Shown here: positions 12,522-24,195 of the stretch, piece after piece
How positions within the stretch are numbered: the first letter of the stretch is position 1
How the letters are laid out: each line of letters starts with the position of its first letter
NCBI RefSeq assembly: GCF_009905375.1
Contig: NC_133657.1
Span: 65,660,219-65,724,218 of the forward strand
DNA length: 64,000 bases
Source: Apium graveolens
Lineage: Eukaryota; Streptophyta; Magnoliopsida; Apiales; Apiaceae
Direction of reading: 5' to 3'
Notes under the pieces: generated by a model
What the model was told of the DNA's origin: nothing
Seen by the model: only the letters and a program-made list of their open reading frames with translations
Databases searched by the model: none
Position numbers and translations under genes: made by a program

Positions 12522-13571
12522 GATGAAGAAGTTGAGAATTCTGCTCTCATGGCTAGTGATGCAAACACCTAATCGTCAAGAAAAGAGGTAAAATTTACTG
12601 ATGCTGAATTAGTTTATCATTTAGGAGGTTCCTTAGATTGTGCTCGTTGTGATAATGAAATGTTAAATCAACAAATCAAAGACCTTGAGAAAGAGGTCAA
12701 TGAATTAATACTTGTGCACATTAATCAAGATAAATTAAAAGAACAAGTATCTTTTCTAAAGAATAGAGTTGACTGTTATAGACAACTCGAAACTATTCTC
12801 AAAGACAAGATCACCGGTCTTGAGGCTAAGGTTAAAGCTTACTTTAATTCTTGTTCGAAGTCCAAAGAGTTTTACAATAAGCAAGCTGTTAATCAAACAT
12901 CTGGAATAGGTTATGATTACAATGTTGCTATTGGAAAATTAGGCATAAACTCCCCTCCTCATGTCTGTGCTAAAGGGAGGGAAGTACCACATGTGCTTAA
13001 GGGTGTTGATGAACCCCTTTATAAAGAATCAATTGCTGAACCATTTGATGAGACCTCATTTATTATTCAAGAAGAAATCCGTGCTGAAGATCTTGCTAAT
13101 GAGAAAGTTGTTTCCAAGTCAAGTGTGTCAAAGGTTCCAGTCAAAGTTGTGAAAGCAACTGAGACTAACTCAGACACACATGAGTTGGATAACAAAAATG
13201 CCATGTCTACCATGCATAAGTTGCCTATTGTTAATCCCTCTCATAAAGCATGTGGTGTTCCTGATTGTATGTCTTGTGCTTTTAATTTGATGTATGCTTA
13301 TTTTAATGATAAGCATGTTTCTAATGATAAGACTACTCCTCGTCAGAATGTGAATAATAGGAAGCATGATAGGTCTAAGACTGCTAGTCCTCCTAAAGCT
13401 AGAAAGGAGACATTTGTGCCTAAGCCTAAACAGAAATTTATCAAGGTTGTTTACAAGGTCAAATGTCCAGTCATTGAGAAAGTTGAGAACATTAAAGCTA
13501 AGAATGTTATTTTTCCTGATAAAGGCCAATTTTACAAGTATGCCGGACCCAACCAAGCTTGGGTTCCATAG
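12522..13571 (+). pseudogene. C: gag, C-terminal part only
   Basis: The reading starts right after the PBS with acidic codons (DEEVENSALMASD), has one TAA stop at 12570, then runs open for 303 codons from 12660. That part has a heptad-rich coiled-coil (QQIKDLEKEVNELI..., residues 1-60), a CGVPDCMSC segment, a basic stretch (KHDRSKT...KARKE) and a GPNQAWVP end just before protease. No capsid region is present, so the N-terminal part of gag has been deleted. Sirevirus gag proteins have such a coiled-coil, basic C-terminal half. The pol frame begins +1 relative to gag near 13571. Confidence 0.75.
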
Positions 13572-15000
13572 AAGGTCTAATCCATTTGTATTGCAGGGCA
13601 TTAAACAGGTACAACCGGTAGTGTGGATTCTTGACAGCGGATCGTAAAGACATATGACCGTAGATAGAGCCCTGCTATCAAATGTGGTTGAGAAAGCTGG
13701 CCCAGTGGTTACCTTTGGAGATAACAACAAAGGTTTAACTGAGGGATATGGCTGTTTGCAAGCTGGTAATGTTATCATTGAAAATGTGTATGTTGTGCAA
13801 GGACTTGAACACAATCTTCTTAGCATTAGTCAGTTCTGTGACAACGGCTACAATGTTTTATTCGACAAGCTGAAGTGTCAGATTCTGCACAAGAAAAGTG
13901 AAAAACCCTCCTTGATGGGAATCCGGAAAGGAAATCTGTTCGTAGCTGACATGAACTCTGGAAGCAATCCTGAAGTCAATTGTTTCTATGCAAAGGCATC
14001 GTCAGATGAGAGTTGGCTATAGCACAAGAGACTTTCCCATCTCAATTTCAAAACAATGAATTCTCTTGTCAAAAGAGAATTGGTTAGAGGTCTGCCTCAG
14101 CTGGAATTCTCCCCAGAAGGACTGTGTGAGGCTTGCCAGAAAAGAAAAGTCAAAGAAAGCAAGTCACAAAGGCACTGACACATCCTCCATAACTGGTGTT
14201 CCGCAATTATTGCACATGGATTTATTTGGACCAGTTAATGTTCTTTCGATGTCAAAGAAGGGTTAATGTCTTGTGATAGTTGATGACTATTCCAAGTGTA
14301 CGTGGATTTTATTCCTTCACTCCAAGGTTTTCATACCACAAGTTGTGATTGATCATATCAAGTTGATCGAGTTAGATTCTAATGTCCCTGTTAGAGCAAT
14401 AAGGTCAGATAATGGTACAGAATTCAAGAATTCACTTCTCAATGGATTCTGTACAGACAAAGGGATTACCCAGACAATTTTTATACTCAGAATCGAACTC
14501 TAATCAACAAAGACTTCATGAAGACTCCCTATGAGATTATGAATGAACAGAAACCTTCTATCAAATACTTTCATGTATTTGGTGCCAGATGCTTCGTGCT
14601 CAAGGATGGAGATGATCGTCGTGGTAAATTCGAGGCAAAGGCATATGAGGGTATTTTTGTTGGATATGGAAGAAGATCATACAGGGTGTATATCATTGAT
14701 CAACATAAAGTAACTAAAAGTGTCAATGTTATATTTGATGACACTAAACTCCCTAGTATCCAAATTGAAGATCCTTTTGAGAAACTGAAGTTTGATGATA
14801 TGTCATATTCAGAATCAGAACATGATCAAGTACCTGAGGTTGTTGCTGGTGAAGAACCTGTTAATCATGATGATACTCAAGGTAATGGTGATGGAAACTT
14901 TGGCAACAATGGACATACCACTGCTACTGACGGAGAATCTTCAAGTCAACATGGCAACAACTCAGGGGGAGATGCTGAAGGATCAACTAGTAGGACATAA
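13572..15000 (+). pseudogene. C: protease, GAG-pre-integrase and integrase
   Basis: The protease active site is VWILDSGS followed by a stop (13645-13647) and RHMTVDRALL. The GAG-pre-integrase segment has HKRLSHLNFKTM and a CEAC-type zinc pair, with a TAG stop at 14020 just before HKRLSH. The integrase core shows VIVDDYSKCTW and IRSDNGTEF, the first two acidic catalytic residues. The third, in the PQQNGV..E region, is missing: the reading jumps from DKGIT to TQNRTLINKDFMKTPYE near 14490. Frames shift near 14125 and again at that deletion. The C-terminal part (14518-15000) is open and ends at a TAA. Confidence 0.85.
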
Positions 15001-16044
15001 CATCCCAATGAATTTCAAGGCGAATCATCAAGATCAAATCTTCCAAGACAGACTGTCTGGAATAAAGCTCATCCTTTTGAGTTGATTATTGGTGATCCAG
15101 ATATTGGAGTTAGAACTAGACGTGCTACTCAAAATGAGTGTCTATTCTCAGGATTTTTTTCTGAGATGGAACCTAAGAAGATTGAGGAAGCACTGACTGA
15201 TCCAGATTGGGTGATTGCTATGCAAGATGAACTCAATCAGTTTGAACATCAACAAGCCTAGAAACTGGTACCTAGACCTACACACAAGAAAGCTGTTGGT
15301 ACTCGGTGGGTATTCAGGAATAAACTAGATGAAGATGGTGTGGTTACAAGAAACAAAGCAAGACTGGTAGCTAAAGGGTATTCTCAAGCGGAAGGCATTG
15401 ATTATGATGAAACCTATGCTCCAGTGGCTAGACTAGAGGCCATAAGGATATTCCTGGCAATTGCAGCATTCTCTAACTTTAAAGTTTATCAAATGGATGT
15501 CAAGAGTGCCTTTCTCAATGGAAAGCTGGATGAAGAGGTGTATGTAGAGCAACCTCCTGGTTTTGAAGATCCAGATCATTTGGATTTTGTCTACTTTCTT
15601 TTCAAGGCTAACTATGGACTCAAACAGTCTCCGAAAAAATGGTATGACACTCTCTCTGAATTTCTTATTGAAAATAGCTTTATTAGAGGTGTCGTAGATA
15701 AAACTCTCTTTTCTAAAAAGTATAAGAATGATACTATATTAGTCCAAGTCTATGTGGATGATATAATATTTGGGTCTACTAATGATAATCTCTGTAAGAG
15801 ATTTGCTAAGTTAATGCACAACAAATTTGAAATGAGCATGATGGGAGAGCTGAAGTTCTTTCTTGGATTACAAGTAAATTAAAAGTTAGATGGAACTTTT
15901 ATTTGTCAATCCAAGTATCTCAAGGAACTCCTCAAAAAGTACAATCTAGAGGATTCTGCATCAGCAAGGACTCCGTCAACTACAGCTGTCAAGCTTGGAT
16001 CATGTGAAAACTCCATTAAGGTAGATGTCACAAGCTACAGAGGT
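15001..16044 (+). pseudogene. C: reverse transcriptase
   Basis: Copia RT is in one frame with two stops (TAG 15259-15261, TAA 15880-15882). Motifs in order are [53 protein letters not shown], the catalytic YVDDIIFGS at about 15750, and FFLGLQV. The stops stand where relatives have Trp and Gln codons, consistent with single C-to-T or G-to-A changes. Otherwise this is well preserved. Confidence 0.9.
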
Positions 16045-16701
16045 ATGATTGGCTCGTTACTCTATCTTACTGCAAGTAGACCAGATATTATGTATGCTAC
16101 ATGCTTATGTGCAAGGTTCCAAGCGAATCCTAGAGATATTCATCTCGTTGTTGTTAAACGAATCTTGAGATATCTTAAGGGAACACCAAATCTAGGTATT
16201 TGGTACCCTAAAGAATCTGGTTTTAACCTTGTTAGATATACAGATTCAGATTACGCAGGAAGTGTTGTTGATAGAAAAAGCACCTCAGGGAGTTGTCAAT
16301 TCCTAGGTAGCAGACTAGTCTCATGGTACAGTAAGAAACAGCAAACAGTTTCCAATTCAACGGCTGAGGCTGAATATATTGCTGCTGGAAGCTGTTGTGC
16401 TCAGATCTTGTGGATTAGGAATCAGCTACGGGACTATGGCTCTGTATTGAACAAAATACCTATTCTATGTGACAATACAAGTGCAATAGCCATCACCAAC
16501 AACCCTGTGCAGCATACAAGGACCAAGCACATTGACATCAGGTATCATTTTATTAGAGAGCACATCATGAATGGTACTGTTGAACTATTTTTTGTTCCAA
16601 CAGAAGAACAAATAGCAGATATTTTCACTAAACCTCTTGATGAATCCACATTTACCAAATTAGTTGGTAAATTGGCTATGTTGAATAGCTTTAGTGATTA
16701 A
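16045..16701 (+). CDS. C: RNase H domain (intact 3' part of pol)
   Basis: This is an open stretch of 218 codons forming the pol C-terminus: GSLLYLTASRPDIMYATCLC, then RNase H residues in RYTDSDYAG (Asp), STAEAEYIAA (Glu), LCDNTSAI (Asp), a conserved TKHIDIRYHFIRE segment, and the end motif ADIFTKPL. The wording is typical of Sireviruses. It is only the downstream piece of a larger broken polyprotein, so the apparent Met start is an internal codon and no separate protein is expected. Confidence 0.85.
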   Translation: MIGSLLYLTASRPDIMYATCLCARFQANPRDIHLVVVKRILRYLKGTPNLGIWYPKESGFNLVRYTDSDYAGSVVDRKSTSGSCQFLGSRLVSWYSKKQQTVSNSTAEAEYIAAGSCCAQILWIRNQLRDYGSVLNKIPILCDNTSAIAITNNPVQHTRTKHIDIRYHFIREHIMNGTVELFFVPTEEQIADIFTKPLDESTFTKLVGKLAMLNSFSD

Positions 16702-17118
16702 ACTTATTAATATCTGAAATCTGTTCTTGAATAAATTTACAAATGAATTTTTCATAAATGAAAAATTCATTTACAAATTTATTTTATCATATTTTCCATA
16801 ATACTTGATTATTTCTATGTGAGTTTTATTATCTTATTTTATTTACTTATTCTACTTGTTAATTTTAATATCTCAGAATATTTTATTTTCTCTAAAAATA
16901 TTTTTCTATGAATTTTATTTGCTAAAATTCAACAAAAATCTATTTTTGGAATAAAATATAATTATTTCTGAAATATTGCTTTTGTTTTTGTAAATTTATT
17001 CTGTAAACTGTAAGTATTAATTCTGTTTATAATTGTTTTATTAATTCTGTGTTATAATTATTTATTCTGTTTATTCTGTTAATAATTGTTTTATTCTGTA
17101 ACTGTAAACCTTCTGCAA

Positions 17119-17408
17119 TGACAATCGGCAAGACAATTGAAATTGTCTTGCTGAAAGTCATTTCAGTATATATATATATATATATATATTTGTTTTATTT
17201 TATACTAGAATGACAATCGGTATGACTATCGATTGTCTTTCTAGTTTATTCTGATATATTCATGACTTTTATACTGGTATGACAATCGGTATGACTATCA
17301 GATTGTCATACCGATTTTATTTTTATTTGTTTTTGTTATTTCCTTTAGCCTGGTATGACAATCGGGAAGACAATCGGTATGACTTTCCTCGATTGTCATA
17401 CCAGTTGT
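17119..17408 (+). repeat. C: internal copy of the LTR motif cluster
   Basis: At least five copies of GACAATCGG(T/C/G)A(T/A)GAC-type words lie in both orientations (17119, 17212, 17280, 17354 and inverted copies), with facing copies that could form hairpins. They are the same words as in the LTR U3 at 11862-12028. A TA dinucleotide tract (17167-17190) lies between them. Confidence 0.8.
17167..17190. repeat. TA microsatellite
   Basis: A run of about 12 TA units inside the C spacer, flanked by motif copies. Confidence 0.9.
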
Positions 17409-17838
17409 CTACTTAAGTTTTTTTTGTTATTTGTTTCTTTTATTAGTAATCAGTTCAGTTTTTGTTTTTCCTTTCAAATTCCAGCAGTTGTGTTTCTTTC
17501 TCTCTCTCTTTGAACTAATCAACAGTCACCATTGTTCTTGCTCGAGTTTTTACTTAGCTTCACAAAACTCCACTTCTGAGATATATACATACGCGTGTAT
17601 ATATACAGAAGTGCTGCTCGTTTTGTTTCTAGGTTTTAAAATTCTTTTTGTTATTGGGTGCGTATAAAATCTGTTTTGTTTTAAGTGTGTTTGTGGGACA
17701 AAAATCAACTAGATATACTTTTTTTAAAATTTTTGGGATATAATTAAATTAATTCGGATTATTATTTATTTTTAATTCGAATTACTCTTAATTTAATTCT
17801 TAAAATTCTGAAATTGTGTGTTTTATTGAATTTTTTTT

Positions 17839-19938
17839 ATGGCTCTCAATTTCCAAATTGTCTCGCATAATCTTGTTGGTTATTTTAATCCAGAAAAATG
17901 TGATGTGGAAAAATTTAAGCCGTGGATTAGATTTTTAAATGACCATTCGATTGTTAGCTCTGCTATTAAATCAAATGTGCTTTTAAATGTCGATCTGCTC
18001 AGACTAATTTGCACAACCTCTAATGTGGCCGATGATTTTAAATATTTTTCATTCACCGTGGCAAACACACAGTATGTAGTTGATGAAACAGTCTTCAAAC
18101 TTTCTCAATGCTATTCACTATCAGGGGGTGATTAATTTAACCAAGTTGTCTAAATCCAATTTGGTTTCTGAATGGGATATTTTCTTCGATACACTTTCCA
18201 AAGTGTTTGCCAACTGCACTAAATCCAACTTTCACAACATCACTTCCACTCTGCAGTATATTGGTCTTGCGGTTGTTTTCAATCAAAGGATCAATTTTGG
18301 CAAACTACTTTTACCCATTCTTCTGAGATGTCTCACTACTGCTTTACGTGATCATTCTACAAATCGTAGGGACTCGTGCTATTATGCACGTTTTCTCATG
18401 CTCATAGCAGAACATCTTCTCTCACCTGAGCATAAAGCTCTTTTTGCTAACTCTTCAGTAACTGAACCCCCTCCAGTAAGCAAAAAGATTTACACTCGCC
18501 AAGACACAACCTTTAAATTCATGCAAGTTCCAGTACTTGTATCTGCTTTCATGGCCACTTACATTCCTTTACCTATTTTCAATCTTCCCGGTCATGAACA
18601 GCAAGCTCAACCTCCATTGGTTCAAACCACCCAGGCTCAAACATCAGATGCTCTTCCTCTGCAGGTAATAATTCCTCAAACTCAAACTATTCCTACTTCT
18701 GTTGAAAGACCCCCAGTGGTTGATAGGGTTGACCATGAAGTTGTAGAACCGCAGCTTCAATCCCAGGTCATAGAGCCAAACACAGAGTCACAACCTATCT
18801 CAACCTCTCCTCCACTGTCTAAAATGTTGCCTAGAAGGTTAGTAGGAAGTAGTATGTTGTTGGATGTGAATGAACCCTCTGCTCTGCCTCCTCCCAAGAA
18901 AAGAAGAACATTTACTGAGGCATCTGAAAGCCCATCCTTGTCCTCCCAACAGGATATGGACTTTGATATGGCCAGTGAACAGTTACTAGAGACATTCTAT
19001 CAACAGGATGAATCTATTGAAATTCGTCATAGGGCCATGGCATCCTGTATTGAGTCAAGCACACTTCCATTACTCACAATGGAAGCATACAGACCAATAG
19101 ATGATACTCAGGACATAGAACGAGGAGTGCACATTGAGTCAGTTACAGTGCCTGCCATAGTTACGGCAGAAGAGCAGTCACATGCTTCTGAGGGAAAATA
19201 TGACTCTCAGCCACCTTTAATAGAGTCATTTTCTCCCCTCCCAGATCCAACACTTCTGGCTCCCTCACAGGATTCTCCACTCGCAGATTTATCTGGAGAA
19301 AGTGGAGGGCAACTCGGTCAATCTATTCCTGAAGCAATTTAGACATCTATTTCACATGAAAAGATAGGTTTGACTGAGGATCGGGACTCGCGAATTCCCA
19401 TTGCACCACCACTGACCTCTCTTGAAGAGGCTAGGGTGATTTTAAATGCAGGTACAGAAGATCAGCATCAGGAAGACTCCTCACGAGCAATAATATTGAG
19501 AGATACACAAGCACGTGAGTTGAGTGAATCAAACATGAGAGATATTCAGGTGAGCGCACACACAGAAACAAACACTGAAAATTTGTTAGATCAAATTGCT
19601 GAACTAAAAGAACAACTTGCAAAAACTCAGGCTGAGGCTCAATCATTCAAAGCACAAGTGGTTGAACGATCTTCTTCTTCCACCTCTGTCAATAATCAGC
19701 TGGCTCTCATCAGGACTGAAATATCATATTCAAAGACCTCTGTTGTACCAAAGCTTAACTCAATCCAGGCATCTCCAACTTTATCAGCTGAAGACATTTC
19801 AAACTTCTGCTCTCTCCATACAAGAATGACTTCTCTTGAAGACTTGGTTGAAATGAATCATTCACTGGACTCCTCTAGATTTCTGAAAATAGAGACGGGC
19901 ATGGAACATCTCAATGAAGGGATGAAGCACTTGTACTT
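17839..19938 (+). pseudogene. C: extra 3' ORF, first part (interrupted by B)
   Basis: It starts MALNFQIVSHNLVGYF. A frame change at a G-run near 18125 (frame 1 to 2) and a TAG at 19340-19342 are the only breaks before B cuts the ORF. The N-terminal globular domain (to about 18600) contains SEWDIFFDTLSKVFAN, a YIGLAVVF segment and DSCYYARFLMLIAEHL, all with counterparts in D. A Pro/Gln/Ser-rich region follows, then a basic cluster PPPKKRRTF (about 18890), an acidic region, and near 19590 a coiled-coil-like segment (DQIAELKEQLAKTQAEAQ). Function is unknown. Sireviruses carry an ORF here often called envelope-like, but I see no signal peptide or membrane span. Confidence 0.8.
19934..19938. repeat. 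Left target-site duplication of B (TACTT)
   Basis: TACTT precedes the left LTR of B and recurs at 33687-33691. Removing B and one copy restores the reading HLYFMIKNSYCP of the extra ORF. Confidence 0.88.
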
Positions 19939-22014
19939 TGTAATAACCCCAATTTTTGGAATTTTTTTGAAACCCTTATGAATAGTGATTTTACTGATTA
20001 TGCTGAATAAGAAAACTTTTCATGCCACACTATGTAGGGGTTCTTCTATTGTTATTCTGAGATCTTATTAGTACTTTATATGAGATATAAGTGTATTTAA
20101 AGATCGTCAGAATCCAAATTCGAACACTTTGATTTTTCCCGAAAATCCACCAGATACCGAAAGAATTAAGTATAAGGGAACAGGATAAAAAGGATTTAAA
20201 TTCAAGAATTATAAGAGAGGATCATAAAAGGAATATTATATATTGAGAAAGGTTTAGGGGAACCCAAGTAATAAGATCCCGGGTATGATCCCTCAAACGA
20301 TAAACAAAAACGGAAGTTAAGCGAACCGCATAACAGATCAGCGGTCATTAGCCAAGTAATTAGGAGTTAATCAAAGGGTTAGTGGAGAGTGATGTCATCT
20401 CACCAACAAGAGGAAGACAAGTGTTAAATAGATGACACAACCATGGTGACATAAGCATGACAAGTGAATTTGTTTTTTTGGATGATTCTTGGCCAAGCAA
20501 AAATTACCATGGTAAAAACCAAAAAGTAGCCAAGCCATAAAGAAAATAAACCAACTAATTCATTTCACAAAATAGAAAATAAACTTCTTGTTCAAGAACA
20601 TGAAGCTCTCGGCTTCTTCTTGAAAGCAAAAGAAGAAAAGATCAAGTCCAAGCTCCACTCCATAATAAATTCAAAGGTAATTATGCAAGCTTCCTTGTGA
20701 TTAGATAAGCATATCCTAGGAGTTTAAGCTTCTAATTCTTTGTAAATCTCTTCCAATAAATCAAGGAAGAAGAAGGTGAATAGTAACCTTCAAGAAATAA
20801 CTTTAGTTTTCTTGATTCTTATGAATGTTCAAGGTAGCTTAAGCATATATCAAGGCTTCCATGGGCATTCCAAGGATCTTTCATTGATTAAAAGCTTCAA
20901 GGAAGGTATAACTCTAAATTATCTTAGCATTAAGTTGTTTGGTATAAATGATTATGATGATGGAATGATATATTAAGTGTAGTAGTTTTTTTGTCATGTT
21001 GAGATCTTAGTTGTTAAGTGTTTTTGTTGATTTTGGGAGTTAAGAGTAGCACTAGTGGTTCTTGATGATTCATGTTATGATTTGGGCTTGGTTTAAATGG
21101 TTTAAAGTGGTTGATGAGTGATATTGTCATATGGTTGTATTGGGATTGATTGGTGATGGTTTGGTGTTGAATTGGTTTGGTAAAATTTTGGGAAATCGCG
21201 TAAACATAGCCGTCGTAATGCCCGATTTACCTTAGACTGTTTTGTTCTTAACATCAGGACCCGAGAACCCACTGTTAGGTTTTGACCACTGCCATGATTA
21301 GATAGTACATGTTACGAGCTTCGTTTTGATATGTGGTTCATTTGAATCCGATGTACGGTTTAGGAGAAACGACCGTTTTAAGTAACGGCGTTTTGCGACC
21401 GAACCATTACCCCTCGCCTTACTTTGAAACCTTGGTTAAGGACTTTAAATGACTAATTGGGGTATGAAACAATTATTTTAAGTGTATTAGGAAGTTAGTA
21501 AGGTACTCACGAAAGAATCGCTTTAAAATTCTTAATTATTAATTTATTAAAAATGGTGGAGCCGAGGGTACTCGAGCGACGTAAGTGAATCGTTAAGCGC
21601 AAAAGCAAACGTTAGGGTTCAATTGGTTAAAGTCTAGTTTCTTAAGCGAACAGGGTTTAATTCTGACTTATGTTATTGTTCATAGGTTATCGGACCCACT
21701 CTAAGCTTAAGTCTATCCGGGAGCGCTCAGGCAAGTTTTCTACCCGTTATACTGTTGTTGTGATGTATATATGTATATGCATTATCTTGTGATAGATGTA
21801 TGATGGTTAATTAGCAAATTCTTGCGATATATTGGAGCATGTGATATGGTATATATGCATGCCTATTTCGTAATCTTGATACATATATATGTTGATTCAA
21901 ATGCTTATAAGTTGTATAATACCTATGCTAGAGATAAGCAGTAGTTGCGTATACCCTTAGTATAGGGGACCCAAAGGTGAACAGTTTTCTAAACCGGGAG
22001 TCGATATTCCCGAG

Positions 22015-22034
22015 TATAATATATATATATATAT

Positions 22035-22065
<31 letters not shown>

Positions 22066-22078
22066 TATATAGATATAG
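22015..22078. repeat. TA/TTTA microsatellite in the B 5' LTR
   Basis: About 10 TA units are followed by about seven TTTA units. The B 3' LTR has only the TA part (about 31691-31714), which accounts for most of the 40-bp length difference between the LTRs. Confidence 0.9.
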
Positions 22079-22124
22079 TTTTCAAAACTATTAATCGAAT
22101 AAGGTTTATTCGATAACTTTATTT

Positions 22125-22290
22125 TATTCAATGAATATTATTTTGAATATTCATTCGAGGACTTATGACTCGGCTTATTTATTTAATGAATATTATTTTG
22201 AATATTCATTCGAGGACTTATGACTCCGCTTATTTATTTAATGAATATTAGTTGAATATTCATTTGAGGACTTATGACTCCGTTTATTTA
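22125..22290 (+). repeat. Three 57-base hairpin repeats in the B 5' LTR
   Basis: Each unit holds ATGAATATT and AATATTCAT separated by about six bases (a 9-bp stem), then CGAGGACTTATGACTC and a TTATTTA stretch. The same array is at 31760-31925 and 47010-47190. Confidence 0.88.
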
Positions 22291-22782
22291 CTAATTAATA
22301 TTCTTTATTTTATTAAAGAATAATGTGTCGATAATCAAACTTATTTTCGATTATTCAAATAAAGATCGTACTTTCGTATAAGTATATCCTTGGTTATTTA
22401 TTATTCATTTCAAGTATAAGTTTTAAAACTTCTACTTCAATTATTTTTATAAGGAATATCCTTATGGGAATATTATTTAAATAATAATATTCAGATATTC
22501 TCCAACATATCGGGACTGATTTATTTCATTAAATCAGCTTTACTCCAAACATTCTTAAAAGTGTTTTCGAGTCTTCAAAATGATTTTAAAAGTTAGAGCG
22601 GATCCCAAAACTCGTTTTCAGATTTAAGATCTTCCTTTCGAAGGAGACTTGAATATTCGCTTAAAAATCTTGGGGATCTGGCTCTTTGGTGTATTTTATA
22701 TTCGCAACGAGGTTGCTGTTTTGAGAAAACAATTTGATTACTTGCCCAACGTTCGGGAAGTAAGTCCATCTAATTGAGTCGG

Positions 22783-22890
22783 CATAAGCGACAGGCCGGG
22801 GTACGGTCTATGAAGGTGTAAGAGGCTGGGTAACAGTCCATCCACGCGTGAGTGGTCGGGTAACGGTCTAGCGCAAGGTCCTAATGCGGC
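22783..22890 (+). repeat. GC-richer imperfect tandem repeat in the B 5' LTR
   Basis: Three units of about 33-38 bases share GG(C/T)CGGGGTACGGTCTA-like words (CCGGGGTACGGTC, CTGGGTAACAGTCC, TCGGGTAACGGTC). Equivalent arrays are at 32416-32520 and, more diverged, 47665-47770. GC content is unlike the rest of the LTR. Confidence 0.75.
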
Positions 22891-24055
22891 CAGGGTGATG
22901 ACCGGCGAGGAATTCATCCATCTACAGTAGAAAAGGTTACTTATTGGTATCTTTGCCTGATCAGCAAGATATCGGGTTTATGCCACAATTCTTTTCCTTT
23001 CCAAAAATTCATTGAATGTTACAAACTCTGTTCATACTTTACATGACAGAGGTTTTAAGGAAATGTATGAGAGATATATATATGGATATATATATATATC
23101 AGGACTTAATGAAGTATCTCGTAACTTCATTATTTATAATGATACTCAAAGATTGAATCTATTCAAATCTTGTCTTGTAGTCTCATCTATGTGATGAACT
23201 TTTGAAACTAATTATAACTTGAACGGTGGTAGTTCAAGTAGTATTCGGAAAAGATATAAGTATATTGGAGTATCTTGTAACTTCATCTTTTCAACTTATA
23301 TCTGGTTAATGATTATCTTGCATGACAAAGATTTTCACAAAAACGTTGAGACAAGGTTAGATATATGAGATCACCGTGCAACGATATTTTTTATACAGTT
23401 ATAAACTGGAACTCTGTGTATATTATACAGGTCAGAGGATTTCAAAGATTTGAGAAGTATATATGTATATATATACTGAATATTTTGCGACTTCATCGCA
23501 TTAAGATATCAAACTTGGTTCATTTCTTTTGACCAAGACTTTCATGAGTACTATGAGAATGCTCATATATTGTTAATTATTATACATATCATTTCGGTGG
23601 GCTTGTTGCTCACCCTTGCTTTCTTCTTTCATCACACAACAACAGATAGAGAAGATGAACAGGATCAAGCTCCAAATTCGCGAGCAGATAGGAAACATTC
23701 CGCAGTTTCTTGTAGGCGTTAATACCGTTGTAGCTGAGGTAGGGTCTACCAATAGGCTAGGCTTTCAACTTTTGATGTACCAGACTTATGTATATTTATG
23801 AATTGTAATAATGGCAAAGAATATGTAAATTTATTCAGAAACCCTTTTGAGGTGTAATGACTTATAATTGTGGAATAAAATGACTTGTGTTATTGTTTGG
23901 TATTCATCTCTGAGACTATAACTTGTGGTTTGTGTAAATCTTGCGGGGTCACAGTACGTAGTAGTTGGTTGATTATTAAGATTAAGTATTATTAAGGGAA
24001 ATGGAACTCGTGACATCCCGGATCCCCGACCCCGGATTTGGGGGTGTTACAGAAA

Positions 24056-24068
24056 TGGTATCAGAGCC
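24056..24068 (+). promoter_or_regulatory. B: primer-binding site for initiator Met-tRNA
   Basis: TGGTATCAGAGCC lies four bases after the LTR end, the standard PBS complementary to the 3' end of plant initiator methionine tRNA. It is intact, so minus-strand priming could still work if proteins are supplied in trans. Confidence 0.9.
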
Positions 24069-24195
24069 AAGCGTTATAAACCTCAGAGATGATATGATGT
24101 TAAAATAATAAGTTCACTAAGATAATAAGAACTCTTGCCAAGTTCATAGTCGGACTACCTAACGTAGTACTGACAGTTAAAACCCTTATGGGAAC

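Larger units (their letters stand above)
16702..17838 (+). other. C: spacer between pol and the extra ORF
   Basis: The spacer is AT-rich and has no credible coding. It holds the motif cluster at 17119-17408 and a TA microsatellite, then a pyrimidine-rich stretch (17430-17580), GTATATATACAG (about 17597) and GTATAAAATC (about 17660), which could be TATA-like. The layout resembles a promoter and leader for the ORF starting at 17839. Confidence 0.6.
19939..24051 (+). repeat. B: 5' LTR
   Basis: The 4113-bp LTR starts TGTAATAACCCC and ends GGGGGTGTTACA, followed directly by the PBS. It contains a TTTA/TA microsatellite, three copies of a 57-base hairpin repeat and three imperfect copies of a GC-richer repeat (listed separately). 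Small ORFs inside, such as 20776-20976, recur in the other LTR only because the LTR does. Confidence 0.93.

Noticed and set aside
13170..13826. 218-codon ORF on the minus strand
   Set aside because: Antisense shadow of the C gag and protease reading, which has clear motifs.
17119..17408. CRISPR-like array (repeated short words with variable gaps)
   Set aside because: Repeats are in both orientations, imperfect and irregularly spaced, and belong to a plant retroelement spacer.
20776..20976. Small ORF also present at 30447-30650
   Set aside because: It lies inside the B LTRs, so the repetition only reflects the LTR pair; composition is not protein-like.
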